From: a virus
Reading direction: 5' to 3' (one strand)
IMG/VR virus record: IMGVR_UViG_3300021961_000675
Span: 1 to 22,968 of that record
DNA: 22,968 bases
Positions 14,480 through 20,366 of this stretch are shown in pieces. The translations under genes were made by a program, and so were the position numbers. The notes under the pieces are model-generated. The model was not told the origin of the DNA. It was given only the letters and a program-made list of their open reading frames with translations, and searched no databases. How positions within the stretch are numbered: the first letter of the stretch is position 1; each line of letters opens with the position of its first letter.

Positions 14480-15266
14480 CAAGAGCCAAATCATACAACT
14501 TTTCATTCAACTCCATATCTTTTTGGAAATTCTTAATTTTACGAGCTTTACGAGTTTTAACACCATATTTGTAATTAAATTCTCCATGAACCAATTTTTC
14601 TTGGATCACGTTATAAATTGACCACAAATCAGAGCCTTTATCTTCACTACGTTTTGCGGTAAGCAAATCGTTCAAATCAACATCAATACGAGTCATTTCT
14701 TCTTCATTGAAACGAACCTCAAGAGCTTTTTTAGCAAAATCAAGAGCTTGTTCTTGATTCAACTCAACTTGACGGAACTTATTCAATGATTCAACAGTCA
14801 AAGGCAATTTTTCAACCATTGCTTTAATAGTGTTTTGCAACTCATCAAATGAGTAACCATAATGTCTAATTTTCATGTTTTCAAACTCACGAGAAGAAAC
14901 AACCAAACCATTTTCACAAACCATACGGAACAAACCAGCAGTAAAAGTAAAGGCATTTTTACCATCATGTGAATTGGTCAACAAGATTTGAGGAAATACG
15001 TTATCACCATCTTCAGCAGTGATTTGAATATCGTTGTTACGGAATACAACCAAGTGTTTTTGGTAACCTACACTCTTACGAGCACGAACTTCTTTAGCAT
15101 CAACAACCCCCCAACCTAGGGCAGCCATATCGTCAATAATTTTATCCGTAGAAATGTGAGCATATTTGTCACTAGTTCCAGGAGCACCTTTAGCAGTAAA
15201 GATTGAAGGGGCTTGTTTACGGATTTGATCTTTTGAAATGAATTCGGAATTTTTAATGTTTAACAT
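14463..15266 (-). CDS. DUF932 family phage/plasmid protein
   Basis: This 267-residue protein matches the DUF932 pattern (phage/plasmid-like TIGR03299 group): a FTFTAGLFRMVCENGLVV block at about residues 105-122, an HYGYSFDELQNTI helix after it, and a C-terminal LWSIYNVIQEKLVHGEFNY followed by a basic TRKARKIKNF stretch. The biochemical role is unknown; members are found on phages and plasmids across bacteria, often among early or replication genes. The gene has its own promoter about 30 bp upstream and an 11-bp hairpin around its stop. The start (MLNIKN) follows an A-rich leader ending AAGAGTTATG. Confidence 0.87.
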   Translation of the reverse strand: MLNIKNSEFISKDQIRKQAPSIFTAKGAPGTSDKYAHISTDKIIDDMAALGWGVVDAKEVRARKSVGYQKHLVVFRNNDIQITAEDGDNVFPQILLTNSHDGKNAFTFTAGLFRMVCENGLVVSSREFENMKIRHYGYSFDELQNTIKAMVEKLPLTVESLNKFRQVELNQEQALDFAKKALEVRFNEEEMTRIDVDLNDLLTAKRSEDKGSDLWSIYNVIQEKLVHGEFNYKYGVKTRKARKIKNFQKDMELNEKLYDLALEYVPA

Positions 15267-15296
15267 AACTCTTATTTTTTATTTTTTTCTATGTCG

Positions 15297-15327
15297 TGAA
15301 TATACGAAGGGGATCCTGCGGAGCCAA
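15297..15327 (-). promoter_or_regulatory. Host-type promoter, TTGG-N19-TATATTCA
   Basis: On the minus strand TTGG (15327-15324), 19 bases, TATATTCA (15304-15297), then an A-rich leader to the DUF932 start at 15266. The -33 box is preceded by a palindromic T/A tract (TTCTTTTTAAAAGAA) that also holds the stop codon of the upstream gene. The 23 bases 15322-15344 are identical to 16893-16915. Confidence 0.8.
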
Positions 15328-15334
15328 ATTTCTT

Positions 15335-15634
15335 TTAAAAAGAATAACCTTCTTCTTCAGCAGTTTCTTCATCAATAAAAGTCCATTCAAATTGACAATC
15401 ATCAAATCGATCTTCTGCTTCCCACAAAACTTTATTAACTTCATCCATATCTTCTTCATAAACCATCATAGAATATTGGCTTGTTTTTTCATACCCATCT
15501 GTTTGGCTACCCAAATACTCAAATCCTAAGTATACGTTATCTAAGCGTTGTTGTAACATTTCATCCACTTCGTCATCGATCATTGTACCATAATCAAAGG
15601 TAAGCGATAATATAAGGTAGTTTATACTTTTCAT
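15335..15634 (-). CDS. Small acidic hypothetical protein
   Basis: This 99-residue protein is strongly acidic, ending with FIDEETAEEEGYSF. A beta-type start (INYLILSLTFDYG) precedes two acidic helices. The length and charge resemble many small early phage proteins that bind host enzymes or mimic DNA, but no family is recognised. Its stop codon lies within the upstream A/T tract of the next promoter. A weaker promoter candidate (15.69 kb) precedes it. Confidence 0.72.
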   Translation of the reverse strand: MKSINYLILSLTFDYGTMIDDEVDEMLQQRLDNVYLGFEYLGSQTDGYEKTSQYSMMVYEEDMDEVNKVLWEAEDRFDDCQFEWTFIDEETAEEEGYSF

Positions 15635-15674
15635 TTTCTATTTTAAATTTGCCCGAGGGTTTTTTCTACTTTAC

Positions 15675-15705
15675 TTAATATGTCTATACGTATATACGAT
15701 TACAA
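15675..15705 (-). promoter_or_regulatory. Weaker promoter candidate, TTGT-N19-CATATTAA
   Basis: On the minus strand TTGT (15705-15702) and CATATTAA (15682-15675) are 19 bases apart. Each box departs from the local consensus by one or two bases. As with other promoters here, the stop codon of the upstream gene overlaps it. It would serve the 99-residue gene at 15634. Confidence 0.45.
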
Positions 15706-16215
15706 TGGATCAAACATATGTCCCATTTCCTCGATTAAATATATGGCATCTTCATTAGGAATGTCAAAAAATTCTCTATCGTTGCGAAATCTACAATAAT
15801 TAAGTTTAGCGTGTAGAGCTTGTTCAAAATCATAGGGGCGAGAACATTTATAAAAATAAGCAAGTTCCCAATCAACAACAACTCCAGCATTATTAATCTG
15901 TTGAAGGCGTTTTTCAGGACGGTTAGTGGTCATACCTATTTTACATTTACCCGGGTATTGTTTATTAATGAGAACATAAACGTATCCACCAAGTCCATTT
16001 TTACGTGATTCGTCTTCGTTATGAATACCTATATGGCGGAAATACAATACATCCTCCCACCCATCATCGGCTGGAAAGTTCGGATTAGTTGAGGGTACTC
16101 GTGTATAATGAGTAATAGTTCCCATCCGTACTCCCCCCATTCCGTCGCTCTTGAGAGCAACCTGGATATATTGGGGGTTGTTTAGAATTTGGTCGGAAGA
16201 AAGGAATTGGCTCAT
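15700..16215 (-). CDS. GIY-YIG nuclease-like protein (T5orf172/MUG113 type)
   Basis: Residues 76-165 of this 171-residue protein carry the features of T5orf172/MUG113 GIY-YIG domains: GGYVYVLIN (first strand), CKIGMTTNRPEKRLQQIN with the catalytic-type R103, E131 in DFEQALHAKL as likely metal ligand, and NDREFFDI at about 145-152. The first 70 residues are a separate unrecognised segment ending GWEDVLYFRHIGI. Stand-alone GIY-YIG proteins in phages act as homing endonucleases or in host DNA attack; this sub-family is not well characterised. There is no DNA-binding NUMOD module, which argues against a classical homing enzyme. Confidence 0.82.
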   Translation of the reverse strand: MSQFLSSDQILNNPQYIQVALKSDGMGGVRMGTITHYTRVPSTNPNFPADDGWEDVLYFRHIGIHNEDESRKNGLGGYVYVLINKQYPGKCKIGMTTNRPEKRLQQINNAGVVVDWELAYFYKCSRPYDFEQALHAKLNYCRFRNDREFFDIPNEDAIYLIEEMGHMFDPL

Positions 16216-16233
16216 AAGTGTTTGACAAACTTT

Positions 16234-16533
16234 TTATATAAAGAGATCCTCATCATCGTCATCGTCCTCATCTTCCCACCAATCGGGGGAGATGATTCCT
16301 CGGTTGATGAGGTCCTCACCTAATATTTCTCCTAAAGCTCTAATATCATCGTCAATATTGGCTTCCCATCCTAAATCAATTAGTTGAATTTGGATTTCTC
16401 TCATTTCCATGTCGGTAGGTGAGTTCCAAAAATCATCATTGGCGACCCAAAGATCACCATATAGGATTTCGGCCATTTCGGTTAGAATTTCTCTACGTTC
16501 GAGAAGCTCCTGGATTTCCTTATTATTATCCAT
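16234..16533 (-). CDS. Acidic hypothetical protein with Asp/Glu tail
   Basis: The first ATG of the frame is at 16533 and gives 99 residues (MDNNKEIQELLERREILTEM); a longer frame uses a TTG nine bases upstream that I do not favour. The protein is helical with a very acidic end (WWEDEDDDDDEDLFI). It overlaps the preceding small membrane-protein gene by eight bases. Function unknown; the acidic tail could bind basic proteins or mimic nucleic acid. Confidence 0.72.
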   Translation of the reverse strand: MDNNKEIQELLERREILTEMAEILYGDLWVANDDFWNSPTDMEMREIQIQLIDLGWEANIDDDIRALGEILGEDLINRGIISPDWWEDEDDDDDEDLFI

Positions 16534-16690
16534 CAATCCCAAAAGCGCGATTTGCTAAAAAACTACCGAACTCAAAGCTTGCCATAAACAAACCTACTAC
16601 ACCAACGGGGATGTTTACAAAGTTGCTAGCGATGAACAAACCCAAACCAATGCAACCAAAAATAATGTTCTTTTTTTCTTTCTTATTCAT
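16526..16690 (-). CDS. Small membrane protein, 54 residues
   Basis: Translating the minus strand from ATG at 16690 gives MNKKEKKNIIFGCIGLGLFI and then a second hydrophobic part (NIPVGVVGLFMASFEFGSFL), ending FGIDG: a basic start and two likely membrane segments. It follows the promoter at 16.72 kb with the leader AATAAAGGTTATG that recurs before several genes here. It overlaps the next gene by eight bases. No family recognised. Confidence 0.72.
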   Translation of the reverse strand: MNKKEKKNIIFGCIGLGLFIASNFVNIPVGVVGLFMASFEFGSFLANRAFGIDG

Positions 16691-16709
16691 AACCTTTATT
16701 ATTATGTCG

Positions 16710-16740
16710 TAAATGTACGAACTGGATTTTAGGATTCCAA
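16710..16740 (-). promoter_or_regulatory. Host-type promoter, TTGG-N19-TACATTTA
   Basis: On the minus strand TTGG (16740-16737), 19 bases, TACATTTA (16717-16710), then 19 bases to the start codon at 16690. The -33 box lies inside the last codons of the upstream 43-residue gene, so coding and promoter sequence overlap. It would drive the 54-residue and 99-residue genes and perhaps the GIY-YIG gene. Confidence 0.75.
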
Positions 16741-16860
16741 CCCTTTTTTTAAAATTTTGAAAATTTTTTCAACTACCCAAGCAATTGCTTTGATGATTTG
16801 CTTAAATACCCAATATATGGTGTACGTGTAGGCGAATATTCTCCAAATAATCATTAACAT
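16729..16860 (-). CDS. Small amphipathic/membrane protein, 43 residues
   Basis: ATG at 16860 opens a frame for a 43-residue peptide: MLMIIWRIFAYTYTIYWVFK, then a Lys-rich amphipathic helix (WVVEKIFKILKKGLES). It is aromatic and hydrophobic at the N-terminus and basic at the C-terminus, as in membrane-active peptides. It follows the promoter at 16.88 kb closely: the -7 box ends only seven bases before the start codon, so the transcript is nearly leaderless. Its 3' end carries the -33 box of the next promoter. Confidence 0.62.
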   Translation of the reverse strand: MLMIIWRIFAYTYTIYWVFKQIIKAIAWVVEKIFKILKKGLES

Positions 16861-16867
16861 AACGATG

Positions 16868-16898
16868 TGAATATACGTATATCCTTTCCGATAGCCAA
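16868..16898 (-). promoter_or_regulatory. Host-type promoter, TTGG-N19-TATATTCA
   Basis: On the minus strand TTGG (16898-16895), 19 bases, TATATTCA (16875-16868), with the same palindromic T/A tract upstream as the promoter at 15.31 kb. Unlike most others it is preceded by about 310 bp without genes, not by a gene end. It would drive the 43-residue gene. Confidence 0.78.
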
Positions 16899-17209
16899 AT
16901 TTCTTTTAAAAAGAAGAGATTTTGTTTTACGGATTTTTAAAAAATTTTCCCTATATGGAACTTTAAATATGTTGTGGGGGTAGTATAGTAATAGTATATT
17001 CGTATATACCTGTCGATGGGTTAGAGTTATATTCGATCTATTTTTACATCTAAGTCCTTTTTTCCGCGTATCCACATGGTAATGACAACAGCGCGCGTGG
17101 TGCCATAGTACGCATATATTACGTACGTACGCGTCACCCCATATGTACATATACAGGCAGTACGCCACCAGGGCGTACCACCATATAATAAAATAAAATA
17201 AAGGTTCTT
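16899..17209. other. Gene-free stretch rich in palindromes
   Basis: No credible gene is seen here on either strand. The stretch is visibly richer in G+C than its surroundings at 17060-17180 and holds several palindromes: GTACGCC-ACCAG-GGCGTAC (17160-17178), ATATGTACATAT (17141-17152), ACGTACGTAC (17121-17130) and a GCGCGC block near 17092. A direct repeat AAAGGTTC occurs twice near 17201-17219. A plus-strand promoter-like sequence lies at 16972-17002. It could encode a structured RNA or be a replication or regulatory site. Confidence 0.5.
16972..17002 (+). promoter_or_regulatory. Possible plus-strand promoter, TTGT-N19-TATATTCG
   Basis: On the plus strand TTGT (16972-16975), 19 bases and TATATTCG (16995-17002) match the promoter form used on the other strand, differing only in the last base of each box. 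It points into the palindromic gene-free stretch and diverges from the promoter at 16.88 kb. No plus-strand gene follows, so a non-coding or antisense transcript would be its product. Confidence 0.4.
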
Positions 17210-17434
17210 TTAAAGGTTCACACCCAATTCGAGGGCACGTTGTTGGATTCGACCACGATCGAATTCACTCATCTCATCACCGTACATTTCGTACGAGCGT
17301 TCATACACATCCCTCATTTGTTCAAACTGGGATTTATCAATATCAGTATAGAGCATCTGTCCGATCAGATATCCCCTCATCATTCCCACCACACCAGCAG
17401 CGGTCATGGCTTTTTCTATCCATTGTTGTTCCAT
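17210..17434 (-). CDS. Small hypothetical protein, 74 residues
   Basis: This soluble protein starts MEQQWIEKAMTAAGVVGMMR and continues with charged helices (DKSQFEQMRDVYERSYEMYG, then RGRIQQRALELGVNL). It is the third gene of a unit that begins at the 17.74-kb promoter, two bases after the 34-residue membrane peptide gene. No family recognised. Confidence 0.72.
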   Translation of the reverse strand: MEQQWIEKAMTAAGVVGMMRGYLIGQMLYTDIDKSQFEQMRDVYERSYEMYGDEMSEFDRGRIQQRALELGVNL

Positions 17435-17436
17435 AA

Positions 17437-17541
17437 TTACGAAAATATATTATACAAACCTATTACAATAACAGACCCAATCGCTAGGATTCCTACCATA
17501 TAACCTAGGGCCACGAACGTATCTTCTACTAACTTTTTCAT
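17437..17541 (-). CDS. Membrane peptide, 34 residues
   Basis: Translation from ATG at 17541 gives MKKLVEDTFVALGYMVGILA and then IGSVIVIGLYNIFS before TAA: a short charged start and one long hydrophobic helix. It follows the preceding gene as TAATATG, the same junction as found before the 25-residue membrane peptide at 21.6 kb. Its size and layout suggest a single-pass membrane peptide that modifies a host membrane protein or envelope state; no family is known to me. Confidence 0.68.
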   Translation of the reverse strand: MKKLVEDTFVALGYMVGILAIGSVIVIGLYNIFS

Positions 17542-17542
17542 A

Positions 17543-17710
17543 TTAAAATCTATAACCTATTTTATCCATTTCTTGTTTTAACTTAGCCACGGACTCAATC
17601 TTGTCCCAAGCCAATTGGGTTGCCTCCTCAATTGATTTACCTAACGATATATGAAAATTGAATGTGGCGTTAAATAATACTTTTTGTGGTGATGTCAATT
17701 CTTTACTCAT
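17543..17710 (-). CDS. Small hypothetical protein, 55 residues
   Basis: ATG at 17710 opens a frame for MSKELTSPQKVLFNATFNFH followed by a helical, charged part (IEEATQLAWDKIESVAKLKQ) ending MDKIGYRF. It is the first gene after the 17.74-kb promoter and uses the leader AATAAAAGTTATG. The composition and helical pattern are those of a folded protein. No family recognised. Confidence 0.7.
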   Translation of the reverse strand: MSKELTSPQKVLFNATFNFHISLGKSIEEATQLAWDKIESVAKLKQEMDKIGYRF

Positions 17711-17724
17711 AACTTTTATTGATG

Positions 17725-17755
17725 TGAATGTACGAACAATATTTCAGGGAGCCAA
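17725..17755 (-). promoter_or_regulatory. Host-type promoter, TTGG-N19-TACATTCA
   Basis: On the minus strand TTGG (17755-17752), 19 bases, TACATTCA (17732-17725), then 14 bases to the start codon at 17710. The stop codon of the upstream 191-residue gene ends three bases before the TTGG box, in an A/T-rich tract. It drives the 55-, 34- and 74-residue genes. Confidence 0.8.
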
Positions 17756-17757
17756 AT

Positions 17758-18333
17758 TTATTTTAAAGAGCTTCTGTAACGGTAGTGATAAATCTGAACA
17801 TAACCACCACACAATGTTCCGAATGTCTTGAATTTCATTCCGTCTACATCGGCAGTAACCTCGGCACCATCACCACCTACACGTACCTTAATATTGCTGG
17901 CAGTCATGTTATCATGGATGTGCTTACTCAGGGCACGGTTTAATTTCATCATATTGCTGGCAATGAAATCCTCACGGAAACGAGCTTCCCAATTGGCCCC
18001 CAACATCATACGGAGCTCATTAACCAACATTACTTCTTCCTTATTCATGAAGCGACGTGAACCATTGTATCCGGGCTCATAACTTGTAGGCAATACAAAT
18101 TTGCTCAACTCACTATTCCAGGTATGGTGGCGAGTCAAGAAAACATATTTTTCAACACTACTGTAAGTTTCAATACTGTTGTTGTACCTATTTATAATAG
18201 CGTTTCCATCAACTGTCATCCAAGCCAAAAATGCATCCTTACGCTCGTGCATTTCTTTGATTTGCTTGTCGGCCAATTGTTCAACAATAATTTTGGCTTC
18301 TTTTTGTATGTGAATTAATGCATTACCTTTCAT
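17758..18333 (-). CDS. Hypothetical phage protein, 191 residues
   Basis: This basic protein has two parts. Residues 1-135 are helical (KEAKIIVEQLADKQIKEMHE early; LRMMLGANWEARFREDFIAS in the middle). Residues 145-191 are beta-type (IKVRVGGDGAEVTADVDGMK, then a Tyr-rich GGYVQIYHYRYRSSLK end). No family is recognised. It is the sole gene between the promoters at 18.37 and 17.74 kb, with the leader AATAAAGGTTATG. Codon use and composition match the neighbours. Confidence 0.78.
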   Translation of the reverse strand: MKGNALIHIQKEAKIIVEQLADKQIKEMHERKDAFLAWMTVDGNAIINRYNNSIETYSSVEKYVFLTRHHTWNSELSKFVLPTSYEPGYNGSRRFMNKEEVMLVNELRMMLGANWEARFREDFIASNMMKLNRALSKHIHDNMTASNIKVRVGGDGAEVTADVDGMKFKTFGTLCGGYVQIYHYRYRSSLK

Positions 18334-18358
18334 AACCTTTATTTATACTTTAACACCG

Positions 18359-18389
18359 TGAATATACGAACGAGGGGTCGGGGAGCCAA
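18359..18389 (-). promoter_or_regulatory. Host-type promoter, TTGG-N19-TATATTCA, with upstream palindrome
   Basis: On the minus strand TTGG (18389-18386), 19 bases, TATATTCA (18366-18359), then 25 bases to the 191-residue gene. A 19-bp palindrome lies exactly 21 bp upstream of the TTGG box, the same distance as at the promoter at 20.55 kb. Confidence 0.82.
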
Positions 18390-18410
18390 CCCTTTGTGAA
18401 ATTTTTTGTC

Positions 18411-18429
18411 ATTTGGAATAATTCTAAAT
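18411..18429. promoter_or_regulatory. Palindromic putative operator/activator site
   Basis: ATTTAGAATTATTCCAAAT (minus strand) is an imperfect palindrome with one mismatched pair, followed by GACAAA. The same element occurs at 20591-20609. Its centre would be near -68 relative to a start seven bases after the -7 box, a place where class I activators bind. Confidence 0.55.
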
Positions 18430-18455
18430 GAAAGTATATATTTCTTTCTCTATGT

Positions 18456-18502
18456 AAAGGGTTGGGGGCTCGGGGAAAAGGGGTTAATACGGGCCAACCC
18501 TT
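18456..18502 (-). repeat. Inverted AAGGGTTGG repeats around a C-rich loop
   Basis: AAGGGTTGG (minus, 18502-18494) pairs with CCAACCCTT (18465-18457) across a 28-base pyrimidine-rich loop. It follows the long small-gene operon and could slow or end its transcription, though no T tract follows. GGGTTGG also occurs in the promoter at 18.37 kb and, inverted, near 18573. Confidence 0.45.
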
Positions 18503-18507
18503 GTACC

Positions 18508-18588
18508 CTATCCCCGTACCACCTCGTTCCACATACCCTCGAACACACCATAACACGTTCCACCCACAACATAGGGTTGGTCATCCAT
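18508..18588 (-). CDS. Possible 26-residue peptide at end of operon
   Basis: ATG at 18588 lies directly after the TAA of the preceding gene (TAAATG) and opens a frame for MDDQPYVVGGTCYGVFEGMW ending NEVVRG, followed by TAG. The direct junction is like others in this operon and the composition is protein-like, but it is short and has no recognised relative. It might equally be a chance frame. Confidence 0.4.
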   Translation of the reverse strand: MDDQPYVVGGTCYGVFEGMWNEVVRG

Positions 18589-18888
18589 TTAATTTACTTC
18601 CACCGATTGCTCCTTATCGCCACTATCCCTATATGCCTCCTCATTCAATCGTTTATATTCCTCAGGTGTGACTCCCTTCATCAACATATATGCCTCGAAA
18701 TCGATATCCAAGTGTCTCCATTTATCCGCCCACTCACGTATCCATTCCTGTCTGTGTTTATTGAATTCCTCGTATGTCATATTTCTAAATATATTATCTG
18801 GATTATTATTTCTCCCCCCATGAGAGTTGGTGCGGGAAAGGATCCGCCAGTCCTCATCATCCAAATACTCAAGGGTTGCTTTGTTCAT
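18589..18888 (-). CDS. Hypothetical charged protein, 99 residues
   Basis: A highly charged, Trp-containing helical protein: EYLDDEDWRILSRTNSHGGR near the start, FNKHRQEWIREWADKWRHLD in the middle, GVTPEEYKRLNEEAYRDSGD near the end. There are no membrane parts. It is among the last genes of the operon that begins at 20.52 kb, five bases after the 51-residue gene. No family recognised. Confidence 0.74.
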   Translation of the reverse strand: MNKATLEYLDDEDWRILSRTNSHGGRNNNPDNIFRNMTYEEFNKHRQEWIREWADKWRHLDIDFEAYMLMKGVTPEEYKRLNEEAYRDSGDKEQSVEVN

Positions 18889-18893
18889 TTTAT

Positions 18894-19049
18894 CTAATAT
18901 GCTATTTCATCCTCATCGTCCCATTGTTCTCTCCAGTACAGGAGAAAGTCGTTTAGGACAGCTTTGCTTTCATCATAATTTTTATCATCATAGCTTTCAA
19001 CATCGTTGAGGTATACTTTGATCATTTCTTGTATTACGTCTAGGTTCAT
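18894..19049 (-). CDS. Small acidic protein, 51 residues
   Basis: The start is placed at 19049 because this ATG overlaps the TGA of the preceding membrane-protein gene (ATGA); the frame runs further upstream to 19097, but that part lies inside the neighbour. The product (MNLDVIQEMIKVYLNDVESY, ending WREQWDDEDEIAY) is acidic and helical. No family recognised. The ATGA coupling suggests a dose linked to the membrane protein. Confidence 0.72.
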   Translation of the reverse strand: MNLDVIQEMIKVYLNDVESYDDKNYDESKAVLNDFLLYWREQWDDEDEIAY

Positions 19050-19396
19050 TTCCAGAATATTTGTATTAGTACGATAAGTAAAGCCAAAGATAAACATACT
19101 ATAGTTTTTATAGTCAATGGTTCCTTAAAAATCAACCAGCTTCCAATCGCAAAAACAATAGCGCCTAATCCAAAACCAATCAAACGTTGAGGCCATATTT
19201 GTCCATTAAATGCTACTGTCATCATTTTAGCATAATACATCCATATCATTGAGACTGGAACACCCAACAATGCTAGTGCCCAATAATGTTTGTTCCAACT
19301 AGGCCATTTGATTGGTCCTTGTAGTTGTAGAAAGGTGACAGCTTGGATTATTAGTCCAAGTATCACCCCCCACAATACTAGTAGTCCATTTATCAT
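19046..19396 (-). CDS. Four-helix membrane protein, DMT/SMR-like
   Basis: This 116-residue protein has four hydrophobic segments at about residues 3-24, 39-58, 70-90 and 97-115. Its C-terminal half, RLIGFGLGAIVFAIGSWLIF followed by KEPLTIKTIVCLSLALLIVL, recalls the last helices of EamA/DMT transporters, with Glu-Pro in the conserved place. Size and topology match small multidrug resistance (SMR) proteins, but the typical membrane Glu of helix 1 is not present. It overlaps both neighbours by four bases (ATGA). A phage could use it to alter transport or membrane potential; this is inference. Confidence 0.75.
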   Translation of the reverse strand: MINGLLVLWGVILGLIIQAVTFLQLQGPIKWPSWNKHYWALALLGVPVSMIWMYYAKMMTVAFNGQIWPQRLIGFGLGAIVFAIGSWLIFKEPLTIKTIVCLSLALLIVLIQIFWK

Positions 19397-19677
19397 GGAA
19401 CAGGAGTTTGTGTTTTAACTCGGTCGAAAATACTATCGGTACGAATAGCTTGATTTTTGTTGTACTCACGTAGTACATTAGTCAAACTATCTGTTACTTG
19501 GATATTTTTTTCCACACAACACAAAACGGAATCCGTTTCACTTAAAGTTGAATCTACACGCTCAAATAATTCTTCTTGATTGTTGATTCTTGAGTTAGTT
19601 TCCACTACCTCCCTAATGGCTAGAGCAATAATTACAATTACTCCAATCCACAATACTATATTAATATATTTTCTCAT
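19393..19677 (-). CDS. Membrane-anchored coiled-coil protein, 94 residues
   Basis: An N-terminal transmembrane helix (residues 4-22, YINIVLWIGVIVIIALAIRE) is followed by an extended hydrophilic coiled coil with adjacent cysteines at about 53-54 (SVLCCVEKNIQVTDSLTNVL) and a Pro-containing tail. The layout resembles inner spanins, but the gene is 6 kb from the lysis cassette and has no o-spanin partner. It overlaps the genes on both sides by four bases. Function unknown. Confidence 0.72.
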   Translation of the reverse strand: MRKYINIVLWIGVIVIIALAIREVVETNSRINNQEELFERVDSTLSETDSVLCCVEKNIQVTDSLTNVLREYNKNQAIRTDSIFDRVKTQTPVP

Positions 19678-19862
19678 ATTCCAAAACTATAATCTTCCCA
19701 ACCAGCATCTGTTTCAGCTTGGGAATCGTCCCATTCTAGCTCTTCATTCATTTCATCTATGATTTGTTGAGCCTCATCTTCATCAACCCATATTCCATCC
19801 TGTATATTAGGAAAGTAATACATGCTGTCTATTGTATAAAAATCTTTAAGACTGTACCTCAT
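19674..19862 (-). CDS. Small acidic protein, 62 residues
   Basis: Starts MRYSLKDFYTIDSMYYFPNI and is very acidic afterwards (WVDEDEAQQIIDEMNEELEW), ending with an Asp/Glu- and aromatic-rich tail. It overlaps the previous gene by 17 bases and the next by four (ATGA). Such acidic small proteins recur in this operon; no family is recognised. Confidence 0.7.
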   Translation of the reverse strand: MRYSLKDFYTIDSMYYFPNIQDGIWVDEDEAQQIIDEMNEELEWDDSQAETDAGWEDYSFGI

Positions 19863-20091
19863 ATTGTTCTACTTGTAATTTTAAACTACCATATCTCTCT
19901 AGCACCAATAAATCAAATATTGTTTCAACACCTTGGTATGTGTTGTCAAGTGGTATTACTGGTGTATCTGGAGCTAATTTCCTATATAGATCATTTCTCC
20001 ATATAACAGCTACTTTACCATTTCCAGTTCCCATACGACGAGCAATCTCAATTACCTCATCACCATATTCAATTCCAAATGTTGTACTCAT
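19846..20091 (-). CDS. Hypothetical protein, 81 residues
   Basis: A compact mixed alpha/beta protein: FGIEYGDEVIEIARRMGTGN, then KVAVIWRNDLYRKLAPDTPV and an amphipathic end (IFDLLVLERYGSLKLQVEQY). It lies three bases after the 86-residue gene in the operon starting at 20.52 kb. No family recognised. Confidence 0.72.
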   Translation of the reverse strand: MSTTFGIEYGDEVIEIARRMGTGNGKVAVIWRNDLYRKLAPDTPVIPLDNTYQGVETIFDLLVLERYGSLKLQVEQYEVQS

Positions 20092-20094
20092 ATC

Positions 20095-20355
20095 TTAAAA
20101 ATTTGCTACTTTAGAAATAATATCTGCTACCTGATCTACAGGAACCCATCCCATAACCTCAGTACCATCTAGAACTGGAGTCAAATTATCATCTTTATCC
20201 AAAATAAACCAAGTGTCCTCATTGTCCCAAATAGCTACCTCAGCAGAATCAGGACCACTATGACTTGTTTTACCACACTGAACACTAATAGTCATTTTGT
20301 TAGAGAAGGTCATATGAAAACCCTCGTTGAAATCGTTTTTAACTATATTAATCAT
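20095..20355 (-). CDS. Hypothetical protein, 86 residues
   Basis: The start is set at 20355 (MINIVKNDFNEGFHMTFSNK) because it follows the AATAAAAGTTATG leader seen before other genes here; the frame extends to 20394 without such a signal and into the gene upstream. The protein is beta-rich (TISVQCGKTSHSGPDSAEVA, then WFILDKDDNLTPVLDGTEVM). No family recognised. It is the second gene of the operon under the 20.55-kb promoter. Confidence 0.73.
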   Translation of the reverse strand: MINIVKNDFNEGFHMTFSNKMTISVQCGKTSHSGPDSAEVAIWDNEDTWFILDKDDNLTPVLDGTEVMGWVPVDQVADIISKVANF

Positions 20356-20366
20356 AACTTTTATTT

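Noticed and set aside
16854-17168. Minus-strand open frame of 104 codons across the gene-free stretch
   Set aside because: It starts at a GTG inside a hairpin, has a Cys/His/Tyr-rich composition unlike the neighbours, and runs through the whole promoter at 16.88 kb.
18340-18347. T4 late-type box TATAAATA on the minus strand
   Set aside because: It ends only six bases before the 191-residue start and lies within the leader of a good host-type promoter, so it is most likely part of the A-rich ribosome-binding leader.
18406-18897. Plus-strand open frame of 163 codons
   Set aside because: It lies opposite the well-packed 99- and 26-residue genes and the C-rich repeat; its product is low-quality hydrophobic sequence typical of an antisense shadow.
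19393-19677. Inner spanin (Rz-like) reading of the anchored coiled-coil gene
   Set aside because: Topology fits, but it is far from the lysis cassette, in an early-type operon and without an outer-membrane partner gene.
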